Shown: positions 22,368 through 33,052, counted from the first letter of the stretch. The stretch is DNA of 37,510 nt from Bugula neritina (GCA_964035545.1 CAXIUT010000028.1:1-37510); one strand, 5' to 3'. Notes: generated from the sequence alone by a model not told the origin. Numbers and translations: made by a program.

Positions 22368-22786
22368 ATGGCAAAAGCACCAGTTCAAGGTAAGAAAAGC
22401 AAAGATGCTGTCTTAAAGGCAGCCACCCAAAAGAAAAAGGCCGGAGGAGCAAAGGTACTCCTTAATTTATTTAGAAATGGACCAAGGGTAAAGTAAAATA
22501 AAAAACTGATCACGCAGTCTTTCTTGATCCAGCTACCTATGACAAAATGATCAACACCATCCCTAAGTTGGGAAGACACATTTCCACTTCTCTTCTAGTC
22601 GAAAAGTATAAAGTTGTTGGTTCTATTGCCAGAACTATGCTTAGAAAATGTGCCGAGAATGGCTCAATCAAGTGTGTTGAAGCACACAGCAGACAAGCTC
22701 TCTATACTCCAACTGTTATTATCGAAAAGGTTGCCGAAAAAACTGATGCAAAGGAAACCAAGAAAGAAAAGGGAAAAAAGAAATGA
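22368..22786 (+). CDS. RPS25: Ribosomal protein eS25 (S25)
   Basis: A 132-aa protein after removing a 20-nt intron (22455-22474, GTACTC..TTAG) that splits the codons of GGAK/KWTKGKVK. A small-subunit 40S ribosomal protein that binds rRNA near the head and tRNA sites. The family signature is clear: KWTKGKVKEK, AVFLDPATYDK, the winged-helix part LVEKYKVVGSIAR, and a C-terminal region ending QALYTP, followed by a Lys-rich tail. The single TAA in the conserved part falls in KGKVK-x-K, where Glu or Asp is usual in eukaryotic eS25. The gene converges on the RING gene (94 nt apart). Confidence 0.95.
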
Positions 22787-22880
22787 TGTTTCTAGCATAA
22801 TCGTATCTCATTTTACAATATTTATCTCCTAAAAATAGATCTATTAAAATGATATTGATCTTAAATAATAAAATTCATAT

Positions 22881-23328
22881 TCAGAAATGATCATTGACTT
22901 CTTCTTCAAGACGATGAAGATCAAAAGCTTCAGATTGTAAAAAGGCCTACCAGATATCAGGATCTATTTCCATGATTTGAAATAAACCATGAGTGAGGTC
23001 TTAAACTGTGAAATTTATATTTTATTCAAGTTGTTTTTGATTTTTATCTTGAATCGTTATTTTCTCTTTACTGAATATTTTAAAGATTACTTTTTATTTT
23101 ATTTTTTACTGTAGTTTTTTCTCATTAATTTTGGTTGTATTTTGAAAAATCTTTTCTTACATAGAGGGCAGGTGTTTTAAATCTTGATGCATTCAAAAAT
23201 ACCTCTGACCAATTTTTAATACAGGCTAGACAAAAAGAGTGATGACAGGTATCGAGAGTGCCTCTTTATTTAATTTGTTCTAAGCAGATTCCACAACTTT
23301 ATAGATTTTTTTTAAGGCGAGTTTCCAT
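22881..23328 (-). CDS. Small RING-finger protein (probable E3 ubiquitin ligase)
   Basis: A 135-aa protein after removal of two 20-nt introns (23183-23202 and 23071-23090); both are GT..AG and together restore one frame. The N-terminal half is a RING finger of C3HC4 spacing: CGIC, then TCHHSFCLACI, then a conserved Trp two residues on, then CPLCKKRF. The first intron falls between the Trp and the last Cys pair. RING domains recruit E2 enzymes to transfer ubiquitin. The C-terminal ~50 residues are acidic helix (IDPDIWEAFLQSEAF) with no known domain. The small size and lack of other domains leave the substrate unknown. Confidence 0.88.
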
Positions 23329-23622
23329 AAATTATTAATAAAAATCATTATCTATTAGGCCATTTTTGATAATTAATTTTGAATTCAACAAAGCAGTCCA
23401 TAATAAAGAGTTATTTATGACTTTTATCAATTTTTATTAAATAAAAACAATAATTAAATATTCAAATAATAGTTTGAATAAAAAGAATTAGAAAAAAAAA
23501 CTATTTTAAACTCTACTTCTTCAGGTAATTTATCTGGTTGATAAATTATCTAAAGTTCTTAAAGTTTTATTTATGACGTTTTAATATTAATATTGAAAGA
23601 TGTTTATTATATTTAATCCTAC

Positions 23623-25035
23623 ATGAAGATATATCTCATATTCTTCTTGGTCCTCTCAGTGCTAGGACAAAACATTGGAACTCAAAAAAAAGAATTTCAT
23701 ATCCCTTTCCCCTACAAATAATGCAATAGTGGAGGTTGCCAAACTAAGCAAGCTAGTGTTACCTTAGATTCTAACTGGAGATGGCTTCACAACAATGAAG
23801 GTTATTCTAACTGCTTTACAGGAGTTTAATGGAGTAAATAATTTTGTCCTGATCCTCAAACATGCACCAAAAACTGTGCATTAGATGGTGTACCTCCTGA
23901 AGATTGGAAAAATCCCTATGGCACTAAATAAGTTCCAAATGGAATTGAAATGCAGTTAGTAACACATGGTCAATATGGAGACAATGTTGGTGCTCGAGTT
24001 TATTTACTTTAAAACGATGATAAGTATAAAATGTTCAACCTTTTGAACAAAGAGTTTACCTTTGATGTTGATGTATCAAACCTAGAATGTGGAATCAATG
24101 GAGCTTTATACTTTGTAGAAATGTAATCTGATGGAGGTAAGGCTAAATATCCTGGAAACAAAGCTGGAGCTAAATACGGTACTGGCTACTGTGATGCCCA
24201 ATGCCCTCATGATATGAAGTTTATCTGGGGAGAAGCCAATTGCAAAGATTGGAAAGATGATAAGGGACACTATGGTACTTGCTGTGCTTAATTTGATGTC
24301 TGGGAAGCAAATAAGCATGCTAATGCCTACACTGCTCATCCTTGTAAAATCGCAGGTTATCATCGATGTGAAGGTAGTTAATGTGGAGATGGAGCTCAAA
24401 GACAAAATGGAATTTGTGATAAAGATGGATGTGATCTCAGTCCTTTCAGAAATGGACATCGAAACTTCTATGGTGCAGGAAGTCAATTTAATATTGATAC
24501 TACTAAGAAATTCAGTGTTGTTACTCAGTTTATTACTGTAGATAATACTGATCATGGAGAACTATCTAAAATATCAAGATTCTATGTTCAAAATGGTAAA
24601 AAAATACCTTTCCCTTATATGAATGTTTCAGGAGTTGATCCTTACAACTCAATCACCAACAGTAACTGCGCAAAACAGAAGAAAGCATTTGGATAACCTC
24701 CAAGTTTTGCTGATAAAGGTGGAATGAAAGCTATGGGAGAAGCATTCAAAAGAGGAATGGTCTTAGTTATGAGTTTATGGGACGACCACGACGCCAACAT
24801 GCTCTGGCTTGATGGTGACTATCCCCTAAACAAAAATCCAAATGACCCTGGAGTAAAAAGAGGTCCTTGCCCAAGAGATTCAGGAAAACCAGCTGACGTT
24901 GAAAGAATGTATGGTGATGCAACTGTTGCTTATAGCAATGTTAAATTTGGAGCAATCAACTCTACATTCCTCTTTGAAGAAGATGGAATAACTGTAAAAG
25001 AACAGAAAGAATCTCTACTTACCGAGGAGGAATGA
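23623..25035 (+). CDS. Secreted GH7 cellulase (cellobiohydrolase/endoglucanase family)
   Basis: A 470-aa single-exon frame. An N-terminal signal peptide ([15 protein letters not shown]) is followed by a full GH7 catalytic domain. GH7 enzymes cleave beta-1,4 bonds in cellulose with retention. Matching landmarks are [54 protein letters not shown], the catalytic motif E-x-D-x-x-E in CAEFDVWEAN (nucleophile residue 223, Asp 225, acid/base 228), [17 protein letters not shown], and [18 protein letters not shown]. Many Cys pairs fit the disulfide-rich fold. The nucleophile codon is TAA (24289-24291); the enzyme makes sense only if TAA means Glu. The catalytic domain is followed directly by a ~25-residue acidic tail; no linker or CBM1 is present. 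GH7 is mostly fungal, also in some protists. Confidence 0.95.
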
Positions 25036-25060
25036 TTAATCATCTGAAATTTATAAAGAA

Positions 25061-25521
25061 TCATGCACTATCTTCGCTTTTAACTTTTTATATCCTTTTT
25101 TATTTTTACAAAGCAACGAAATGTTCTCGATAGAATCTTGCGAAAGGAGACAATAAAAGTATAACAACCATCCAGTAAAATTGAATATCTATCTTTGTTT
25201 CAATTTATATTGGCATTAGTTTCATGATAGGGGTGAATATGATAATAGCAGTCAATGCTTTTAAATGGTTAAAACTAATCCAGAGTTTGCGACGTTCTCC
25301 CATTTCTTTTGGTTTCATTATAAATGTGTTTATCAGACCTAAATATGAATTATTTTACCTGATATGATGACGAATATTCCTGCTAACATATAGATAGTTT
25401 TATGATCTTTGACTATTTAACCTGTTATTTTAGCTGAAATAATAGCATGGCAAACTGTGACTAGAGAACCAATGTGCAAAACTCTAAAGAAATACTTTAC
25501 CCAAAACATTAAGGGAAACAT
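25061..25521 (-). CDS. Small multi-pass membrane protein, 146 aa
   Basis: Two exons joined by a 20-nt intron (25339-25358, GTAAAA..TTAG) that splits a Gly codon. About four hydrophobic helices are visible: VLHIGSLVTVCHAII, TIYMLAGIFVIISGLI, LKALTAIIIFTPIM and FYWMVVILLLSPFARF. They are linked by short polar loops (KPKEMGERRKLWISFNH), and the C-terminal tail is very basic/acidic. No family is assigned with confidence. It converges tightly on the cellulase gene (stops 25 nt apart) and is divergent from the VWA gene. Confidence 0.8.
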
Positions 25522-25836
25522 TTGATCGATAATATCTAAATAATTATTTGAGTTTAAATAAACTTTATTATTTTTTTGAATATAATTCTGAGTAAATAAT
25601 ATTCTTATATAAAATAAATAAAGAGAAATGTTAAGAACATTATAAGATTTATGATCATATTATTTATTGATCTAATTCTTTGATTAATAGAATTTTATCA
25701 AGGAATTTGTCTTTTCGACTCTTTTTGATCTATTTTAGTGTTTGTGTAGGTTGTAAAAAGAGGCAGTTTTTCAATAGATTTTATAAGAATTGCACATTAA
25801 TAAAGCCTCTTTTATTGGAAGATATAAATCTCTCAT
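25522..25836. other. Divergent intergenic region, 315 nt
   Basis: An AT-rich spacer between the starts of the membrane protein gene (minus) and the VWA gene (plus). It presumably holds two promoters. No coding frame, RNA gene or repeat was seen. Confidence 0.5.
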
Positions 25837-27144
25837 ATGGGCAAAGAAGAAGGTAAAAGCTCAGCCTCTAAAAATAATAGAATACCAAGATAGATGTTAC
25901 AATGTATCTTTGAGGCTCAAGAGTTTTTAAAGCCAAGAAGGGAAGCGAAAATTGCCAAAGATAAGGACGAAGTTAAACCATCATCTGAAGCTAGCAAAAA
26001 AATTCGAAAACCACGAGCTAAACCTGCTCCTAAGCCACCAGCTAAACCTGAACCTAAGCCAAAAGCTCCAGCTAAAAGAAGATCACATGCAGCTAAAAAA
26101 GTTTCTAAGCCAATCTAAAGAAAAGAGCCATCATCTTCACCTGTTGTTGCTCCAGTGATTCATTCACCACTACCTGCTCCTAGAGTTTAAATTAAACCTG
26201 GCTTAAAATACACTGCTGTAAAAGAAATACCCAGTTATTCATCTTCTTCAGAATAAAAGGTTGATGATATTCTTGATATGGATCTTATCTTTAAATCTGA
26301 AGAAAAGGTTAAAATATCTCTTCCTGCGATGGATGTCTCCTATTCTATGTTAAAACCAGAAAAAACTGACTTATAATTTGATAAGGAAGAAGAAATTGAA
26401 CCATCTCTTCTAAAAGAAATCAAAGCAACATATCTAAAACCTTCCCTAGATATGGAAAATCTTCCTCTACCAGCTTTTGGCTTCGTAGATATTTGCTTTT
26501 GCTTGGATGCTACTGGATCCATGTCAAGCTACTTGGCTCAAGCTCAATCAACTATAAAGTCTATTATATAAAAAATATAAAATAAAGTTCAAACTGAAGG
26601 AATTACTCTTAGGTTTGCAGTTGTAGCATATAGAGATCACTGTGACACAAATATTATTGAGAAAATTGACTTTACTGATGCAGCTGAAGCAATCAGATTC
26701 ACAAATAGGTTAAGAGCTACAGGAGGAGGAGATGAACCTGAAGCAGTTCATGATGGATTAATTGCATCATGTAAATAAATCAATTGGATGGAAGTTCAAG
26801 GAGCACCTGTCCTCCGATATATCTTCCATATATTAGATGCTCCTCCTCATGGAAAAGAATTTGGTGTTTCATAACCTCAAAATGGTTGCAAATGTGGAAT
26901 TAAAACAGATAAAGTTATGAATTAACTTAATGCTTTGGAAATTCACTATAGAATGATCAAAGTCAAAAATAATCCTAGAGTAGATATCACAGAACAAGTG
27001 TTCAAAAAGAAACTTGCTAATTTTGATAGCGCAGATATCAATTATGCAAATCAAATGGATGTAAAAATTTCATAGATGGTTATTTATGAAATGACTCCAG
27101 CCAACTTAACTCCAGGTATGACTCCTGGCATGACTCCTGCATGA
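25837..27144 (+). CDS. VWA-domain protein with a Pro/Lys-rich N-terminus
   Basis: A 435-aa single-exon frame. Residues 1-110 are Lys/Pro/Ala-rich, with repeated AKPxPKP units. Residues ~110-220 are acidic and low in complexity. From about 222 a von Willebrand A domain begins: DICFCLDATGSMSSYL (MIDAS D-x-T-G-S-M-S), AVVAYRDHCD, and TGGGDEPEAVHDGL. This version with ATGSM, AYRDH and GGGDEPEA is the one found next to alpha-kinase domains (VWKA type) and in many protist proteins. Here the alpha-kinase is absent: about 130 residues with HILDAPPHGKEF and a Cys-containing loop follow, then a short TPGM repeat. VWA domains bind partners through a metal ion. It converges on the INTS4-like gene, 54 nt apart. 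Confidence 0.88.
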
Positions 27145-27198
27145 TTTATTCCCTTTATTTTCTAAATAATTAAGAATGTTATCATAAATACATAAATA

Positions 27199-28929
27199 TC
27201 AAATCTGGGGTTGGGGTTGGGGTTGGGGTTGGGGTTGGGGTTGGGGTTGGGGTTGGGGTTGGGGTTGGGGTTGGGGTTGGGGTTGGGGTTGGGGTTGGGA
27301 AAAATATGTTTGTTCTTTGTCTTGTTTAATAATTGGCAAATCAATAAGCTTTTTGAATGTTATTTTAGATTATTTAGATAATAAGGGATGAATTGAACAT
27401 TTCAAAAAGATTCTTTATTGAAATTTTATTCTAGAAGTTGTGATAATAATGCTTGGCTCAGCTTTGCTAATTTTACATTTATTAATTTAAACTAAACTAT
27501 CTGTTTATTCATAGTTTTAGCGATTCTGAATACATTTGTGAACAAGTTGATATATATTGAGTTAATTTTGTAATTAAGAGGATTATTTTAAGAATAATCT
27601 AAGAGATTAAGTGATATCTTGTTATTATTCTTTGATTTTATATATAATTTAAAGTTATTATAATTTTTGCAAAAGTTATCTTGAATTAGATTAATTTGTA
27701 AATTTTAACCTAATTATTCGTAAAATATCTTTATGAAATTATTGTGATATTTATTCTTAGCATTAAATAAACTAAACCAAATGACTAATATGTATGTTCC
27801 TTAAATTATTTCCATTCTTTTATTCAATCATTTCATGATTTTCCAAAAAAAGATAAGGCTAAACATCTTTTATATAAAGCATATGTCTTGAAAAATGAAA
27901 AGGAAGACAATTATTTATCTGAAATCTATTCCACCACTAGTAACAAAAGAGCATTTTTCCTTTATATATTATATTTTTCCAATTAACTTCATTTTTATCA
28001 AGCAATGATATTTTTTATATTAAATCACCTATCCATGTAACATATCTCTTGCCTAGAATGAACAACATTCGATAGATTAGCTTTTTGTCAGCTTTGTAAT
28101 TCTGCAAAGTTGTTAACACCTTTTCTAAGATTAAAAGCAATAGCTTAGGTTCTTTTATTTATGCTATTGCTAAAGTTTCATAGACATATTTTCTCATATT
28201 AGATCTCTTTTATCTCAAACACATAAGAATAGTCTAAAGATCTTATTTGGCCAAAATTTGATTTTACAGATATTTTGTCGATATTAGAGTCTCTTCCCGC
28301 ACTATTTAGTGTTAGTCATTCAGCATATAGATGATGATCAATTTAAGATCTTCAGGTTTGATGTATTACCTGAATAGAATTAATGTTTGAATACATATTT
28401 TTCTAATCTAGCTAAACTAGTCTTCAAGAATATGTAAAAAAAGACCTTTAGTATATGATACCTCACGTGCTAACTTTTATTTTTCAATCATCAGAGGAAT
28501 TATAGTTTTGAATATTTTCTTATTTTCTTATGTTATAATTTATTTGATCTATCCTAGTGTTTTGAAGGCTTTAAGGGCGGTCAACCTAACAGTAAGATTT
28601 AGGGATCTCATTTTGAGAGATAAAAAGGAGATCATGGTTTTAATAATTCCTGGGATAGTGATTCGTGATAGAAGTGAGGGTAATAGTTGTATGATAAAGA
28701 GTTCGAAGGGTCTATTGCTGATGATGGTTTATAACTGTATGACTTTGATGATAAAATTAAAAGCAATTTGAGCATATTTGGGATGTGTTAATAGTTTTGA
28801 AAGGAATATTTTATTGATAGTTTGATTCGAGAGAAGTAAATTAATTGAATGTAAAGAAATGATTGATTCTAGTTATTAATCGAGATTTGCTAACTCAAAG
28901 AGATTTTCAACAAATTGTTCATCAAACAT
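27199..28929 (-). CDS. HEAT-repeat protein, Integrator subunit 4-like, with a telomere-encoded Pro-Gln tail
   Basis: A 576-aa single-exon frame. Several HEAT helices are visible; the stretch EFSEIRKICIQTLILF ... KEDLETILMCL ... LLLILEKVLTTL ... IYRMLFILGKRY follows the order and spacing of human INTS4, in which DEIEEVR, EDQLDTVLAVL, LVELLKNLTKY and WKCLKFLGSRH occur as recalled from the family. INTS4 belongs to the Integrator cleavage module that processes snRNA and other nascent transcripts. A beta-rich C-terminal part (FQERIFLKCSIHPLL) also fits. The frame has no TGA before the 93-nt G4T2 tract, so the protein ends with about 15 Pro-Gln pairs, then Ile and stop. INTS4 identity is probable, not certain. 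Confidence 0.72.
27207..27299 (+). repeat. Interstitial telomeric tract 3, (GGGGTT)15GGG
   Basis: 93 nt of perfect G4T2 repeat, G-rich on plus. It forms the 3' end of the minus-strand INTS4-like ORF (Pro-Gln reading), whose TGA lies 6 nt beyond it. Confidence 0.97.
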
Positions 28930-28949
28930 CTTCTGGGGATTACTAAAAT

Positions 28950-30947
28950 ATGATTTAATTAAATCTCTTTTTAGCCCCTAACTCTCATCCACTACCAATC
29001 GTTACCCACTCTAGTGGTCCATCAACTAATATTATAAATCTTAACTATCAATCCATTTATAACTCCTATTTCAACTTTTAAACCTAAAACACTTATATTA
29101 ATAAATACCTTAAAAATATTTTTTATTTGACTCTATTTGGGGTTGGGGTTGGGGTTGGGGTTGGGGTTGGGGTTGGGGTTGGGGTTGGGGTTGGGGTTGG
29201 GGTTGGGGTTGGGGTTGGGATCAGTAACTAGCAAATAATTTAGGAAAGAAAGTAGTGGTAACAAGTACCTGAAATTGTTTCTTTGTCAATCAAAGCTATG
29301 ACGAGACTCTTTTAATAATATAGCTAAAGTTTTGTTTAGCATAAAACTCTCATTAATTAACAATCTTTGAAGTAAGAAATATTTTAATGTAGAACAAAAT
29401 AATTTTAGTATAAATTAATGGAAAAATCAATAAAAAAGATCTTTAAGGATAAGTTTTATCTATTTTAAATACAAAATCTTGGATGAAAAAAGAAGAAGAT
29501 AGTATTAGTGAATATGAAAAGTTAATTAGATAGTCAAGATTCTAGAGAGATAGAAATGGAGCACCTACTATTGAAGAATTAAAAACAATATCTGAAATAA
29601 TAGCATAAAAGCAAACATAATAAGCAAAGAATTAGATAAAAAAATAATTAATATATCAAAGAAATGATATTTAAACAAAGATATTAACTCTTAAGAAGAA
29701 CTAAAAAGTAGAATGGTTGAATTTTAAAAAGATAGAAGATAAATAGTAACTGAGTGCAGACAGGCTCATAGTCGTATTGAGGAATCTCAAATAAAACCAT
29801 TATCAATTCAAAATGATGATAAAATAAATCATTTATAAATGAGCAATAAAAGAATGACCGAAGGACTTAGTCATTTAGTTAATCATTTACAATAAAACTT
29901 CCACACTAAACAAGAAGTTAATTTGCTATTGTAAAAAGAAAAAGAAAAGAAATCTCCTCAAAATACAAAAGTAAATAAATTGAAAAGAATAAAATTAGAT
30001 AATAATAAAATTTATACAAATAACTTGAAAGAATGGTAATAAAATTTAAAAATGATGATCGGAAGTAATGGGTTGATTTTAGACAAGGAATAATGAAAGA
30101 AATGGGTAAGATGGTAAATAGTGAAACCATTAATAATTTGATAGATAGTTTTAGAAAAGATTTTAATTAAAAATATCAAAATTCAACAGCTCAAATATTA
30201 AAATTAGAATCTAAAGTTAATAATTTATCTAAATCTAATTAAGATTATGGAAAAATGTTATTAACTAGAAGTTAAAAAAGAGCATAAAAGAGAAGTTCAC
30301 CATCAAAATCTGTTTAAAATATACAAAATAGTCTTATTAGAATTTAAAAAACTATTTTATAAAAACAATCTTCATAAGTTAAAAGAATATAAAACTAAGT
30401 TTAAAAGAAAATTAATTCATATGATCAAAAATTAATTAAATAACTAAATAGAAGATAAAAACATCTATGTTCAGTGATTTAATAAACTTTCAATCAAGGA
30501 AGTAATCATAGAGAAGAATATACAGGTAATAGTCTTGAAAATTCTATTCAGAAATTATTTAAGACTAATCTCATCAGCCAGTATACATATATTGGGATAA
30601 AAGAGTGTAAAAAAGATAGTTGTATAATTTGGTAAAAAGAGGCATTAAATAATATCATTGAAAATATCATTTGGAAAAAAAATAGTTCAACTATTCTTGT
30701 AAAAGCTCCAGGTTTATATAAAGTAGAAATAGCTCTTTTCGGCGATATTGACAGTGAAACAATCATTCTCATAAATGGTGATCCTTGTGCAGATATTCCT
30801 AGACCACCAAACTCTCTATCAACTGGAACAAAGGTCCGTGGAACACATTTTAGCGAATTATTGCTACTACCAGCGATGGCTAAACTAGGAGTAAGGGTAG
30901 GACAAAATTTCTACGGATAAGCTTTCTTATCTTTGATTCAAGTTTGA
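28950..30947 (+). CDS. Coiled-coil protein with a C-terminal jelly-roll-like domain; N-terminal telomeric Gly-Val tract
   Basis: At least three exons. Sequence right after the 81-nt G4T2 tract is clearly coding (ISNEQIIEERKEWEQVPEIV) and in the Gly-Val frame of the tract. The only in-frame ATG upstream is at 28950, 63 codons before the tract, so the start is tentative. A 20-nt intron (29389-29408) and a probable 23-nt intron (about 30074-30096) fit. Between 29680 and 29840 one more frame change is needed; a 47-nt intron (29708-29754) would do it. The middle is long charged coiled coil. The last ~110 residues (APGLYKVEIALFGD, IILINGDPC, and a final FYGEAFLSLIQV) match a C1q/TNF-like beta-sandwich seen at the end of many ciliate coiled-coil proteins. 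The start is only 20 nt from the divergent INTS4-like ATG. Confidence 0.65.
29139..29219 (+). repeat. Interstitial telomeric tract 4, (GGGGTT)13GGG
   Basis: 81 nt of perfect G4T2 repeat, the same length as tract 2. It lies in the 5' part of the coiled-coil gene in the Gly-Val frame, between the divergent INTS4-like and coiled-coil genes. Confidence 0.97.
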
Positions 30948-30989
30948 ATGATTTCTTTATTTTTATTCTTATAAAAATATTTGGCGGGT

Positions 30990-32653
30990 ATGGAAGACAA
31001 GTTAGTTAACCAATATATGAATGAAAAAGCTGGAATGAGCGCTATTGATAAAGATAAGATAGCAGAAATTGTTGAAAAACTAACTGCAGGATCTCCGAAG
31101 ACTATTCACTAAAAATAAATGCAAGAAAAAAGAACTTTATAGGTAGCAGAAATGTTGAGAAAATTATTGAATTTTACGCATTAGCAAAGATAAAATATTA
31201 AGAAGGATTGGTGGAAAGATATGAATTAATTAAGAAAAAGTAGAGTATTAAATAGATATTGGGCTCATTTCGATTTTGACATGTTTTATATAGCTTGTGA
31301 ACTTCTTGATAAGTAAATTTAGAAAAATTTAGACCTGAATTAAAGGATAAACCTTGTGCTGTAGGTAATAAACATTCAGTTTTATCTACAGCAAACTACT
31401 AAGCAAGAAAATATGGTCTAAGAGCTGCAATGCCTACTTTCATAGCTTTAGAGCTATGCCCACATGTAGTATTGTTTTAATCTAACTTCAAAAAGTATAG
31501 ACATTATTCAGGAATATTCAGATAAATTCTTTCAGCATATGATCCTCAAATTGAATCACATGGACTTGATGAAGCTTATGTAGACTTATCTAATCACTTA
31601 AACGGAAAAAGTTACGAATAAATGTAAGATTTTATAAATGAAATAAGAAATAAAATATTTGAAGCTACAGGATTGACAGTTAGTTGTGGAGTTGGAGCTA
31701 ACAAAATGTTAGCTAAAATAGCATCTTAATAAAAAAAACCAAATAATCAGTTTATTTTGGAAAATGATGGAAAAGTTATCTAAAATTTTATGACTAGTAA
31801 AAAAATCAGAAAAATACCTGGAATTGGACCTGTAAATGAATATTATTTAAAAGGTCTTGGAATATAAACAGGAAATGATATTCTTTAAAATGTTGATGTC
31901 TTAACTATCTGTTTTTCTAAAGGTTCTGTTGAATTTTTTGTTTCAGCTGCCCTCGGAATTGGTTCCATTTAGCATGAATTTAAAGAAAGAAAGTCAGTTG
32001 GTAAATCTTAAACTTTTAAAACAACTGATGATATAATATTTTTGGAAGAGAGATTAAGAGATCTTTGCGAACAAGTATCAATGGAACTTCAATAACTAGG
32101 TTTTTTAACTATCAATGTAGTACTTGGCTTTCAGACAAACAACTTTGAGAAAAGAGATAAAACTTTCAATTTGCTTAAGTATACTGACAAGCAATAAGAT
32201 CTTTTCAATGCATTGATAAAATTTCTAAAATCGAATAAATTCAAACTAAGACTTCTTGGAGTTAAATGCACATCTTTAATGACAGCTTAAGAATATAAAA
32301 AGCAGCAATTAATCAACTATTTAAATAATCCAAAGAAAGTTTAATAAGCTATTGAAATATAGAAGAATTCAATGGATCATATAAAAAGTTTAATGAGAGA
32401 TGAAGTATCTTAAAAAGGGAAGTATTTATGCCCAATTTGCAGTGAAATGGTTGATTGCAAAGGCAATATAGCCTCATTCAACAGACATGTAGACAAATGT
32501 TTGAATCCAGGGAAAGCAGAAGTCAAGGATACTAAAAGTATCGCATAAAAATAGAAATAAGTTCCATAGGTGAGTCATAAAGCTAGTAAGAAAACAAAAT
32601 CATCAAAAAGTGATAAAACAGGATCCTTAAAATAATTTTTGATAAAAAAATGA
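30990..32653 (+). CDS. POLK: DNA polymerase kappa (Y-family translesion polymerase)
   Basis: A 547-aa protein after removing a 20-nt intron (31313-31332, GTAAAT..TTAG). The N-terminal clasp specific to Pol kappa is present (AGMSAIDKDKIAEIVEKLTAGS). The catalytic core follows: HFDFDMFYIACELLDK (metal-binding Asp), PELKDKPCAVG, RKYGLRAAMPTFIALELCP, GLDEAYVDL (catalytic Asp-Glu), VSCGVGANKMLAKIAS, and IPGIGPVNEYYL. The little-finger region has ERKSVGKSETF. One UBZ4-type zinc finger (CPIC, then FNRHVDKCL) near residue 475 would bind ubiquitinated PCNA; vertebrate Pol kappa has two. The conserved Glu of NYEARKYG is a TAA codon (31400-31402). Pol kappa extends primers past bulky minor-groove lesions. 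Confidence 0.94.
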
Positions 32654-32695
32654 ATGATTAGTAAATTAATTTCTTTCGATTATACTATATAATTA

Positions 32696-33052
32696 ATGTA
32701 GCAACCAATAAAGAAAATAAACAAAAAGTTTAGTTTCGCAACTACTCAATTCCAATCTCACCCTCATCCAAATTTATTATCCTCTCCCTCAAACATCACC
32801 TTCACTCATTAGCCAAGATTAATGTAAGAAAGATTCAAAACACCTCAAAATAAAAGAGTTAACAATACATCTCAAATAAATATAACAAATAATAAATATC
32901 TTCAAGAGACATCATCTACCTTTAAATCATTCAAAAGTACAGAATCAGGAAAGAAGAAATATTTTCTAACTGTTGTTTCTAGATTGCCCATTGCTAAAAA
33001 ATTGAAGAAATAATAGTTTAAAGTTGGCTAGCAATATAAAAGAATATCATGA
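32696..33052 (+). CDS. Small basic protein, 118 aa, unknown
   Basis: An intact single-exon frame starting 42 nt after the Pol kappa stop. Rich in Ser, Thr, Asn and Lys, with QPIKKINKKFSFATTQF at the N-terminus and a conserved-looking C-terminal end KYFLTVVSRLPIAKKLKK. It is probably disordered with one short hydrophobic strand/helix. No family is recognised. It converges on the LRR gene with 47 nt between stops. Confidence 0.6.

Noticed and set aside
24106-24555. Minus-strand ORF inside the cellulase gene
   Set aside because: It is a shadow of the GH7 coding strand, with low-complexity Ser/Ile/Thr composition.
27162-27344. A minus-strand Pro-Asn repeat ORF across the telomere tract
   Set aside because: It is the wrong frame and its ends are defined by TAA treated as a stop. 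With UGA as the only stop the real minus-strand gene reads the tract as Pro-Gln.
15548-29219. CRISPR-like or satellite arrays
   Set aside because: The tracts are uninterrupted 6-nt telomere units with no spacers or cas genes.
15548-29219. Assembly joins of separate telomere-capped chromosomes
   Set aside because: Joining two capped ends would give G4T2 followed directly by C4A2. Only one orientation is present at each site, and gene frames cross the tracts. A join of a capped end to an uncapped end is not fully excluded.
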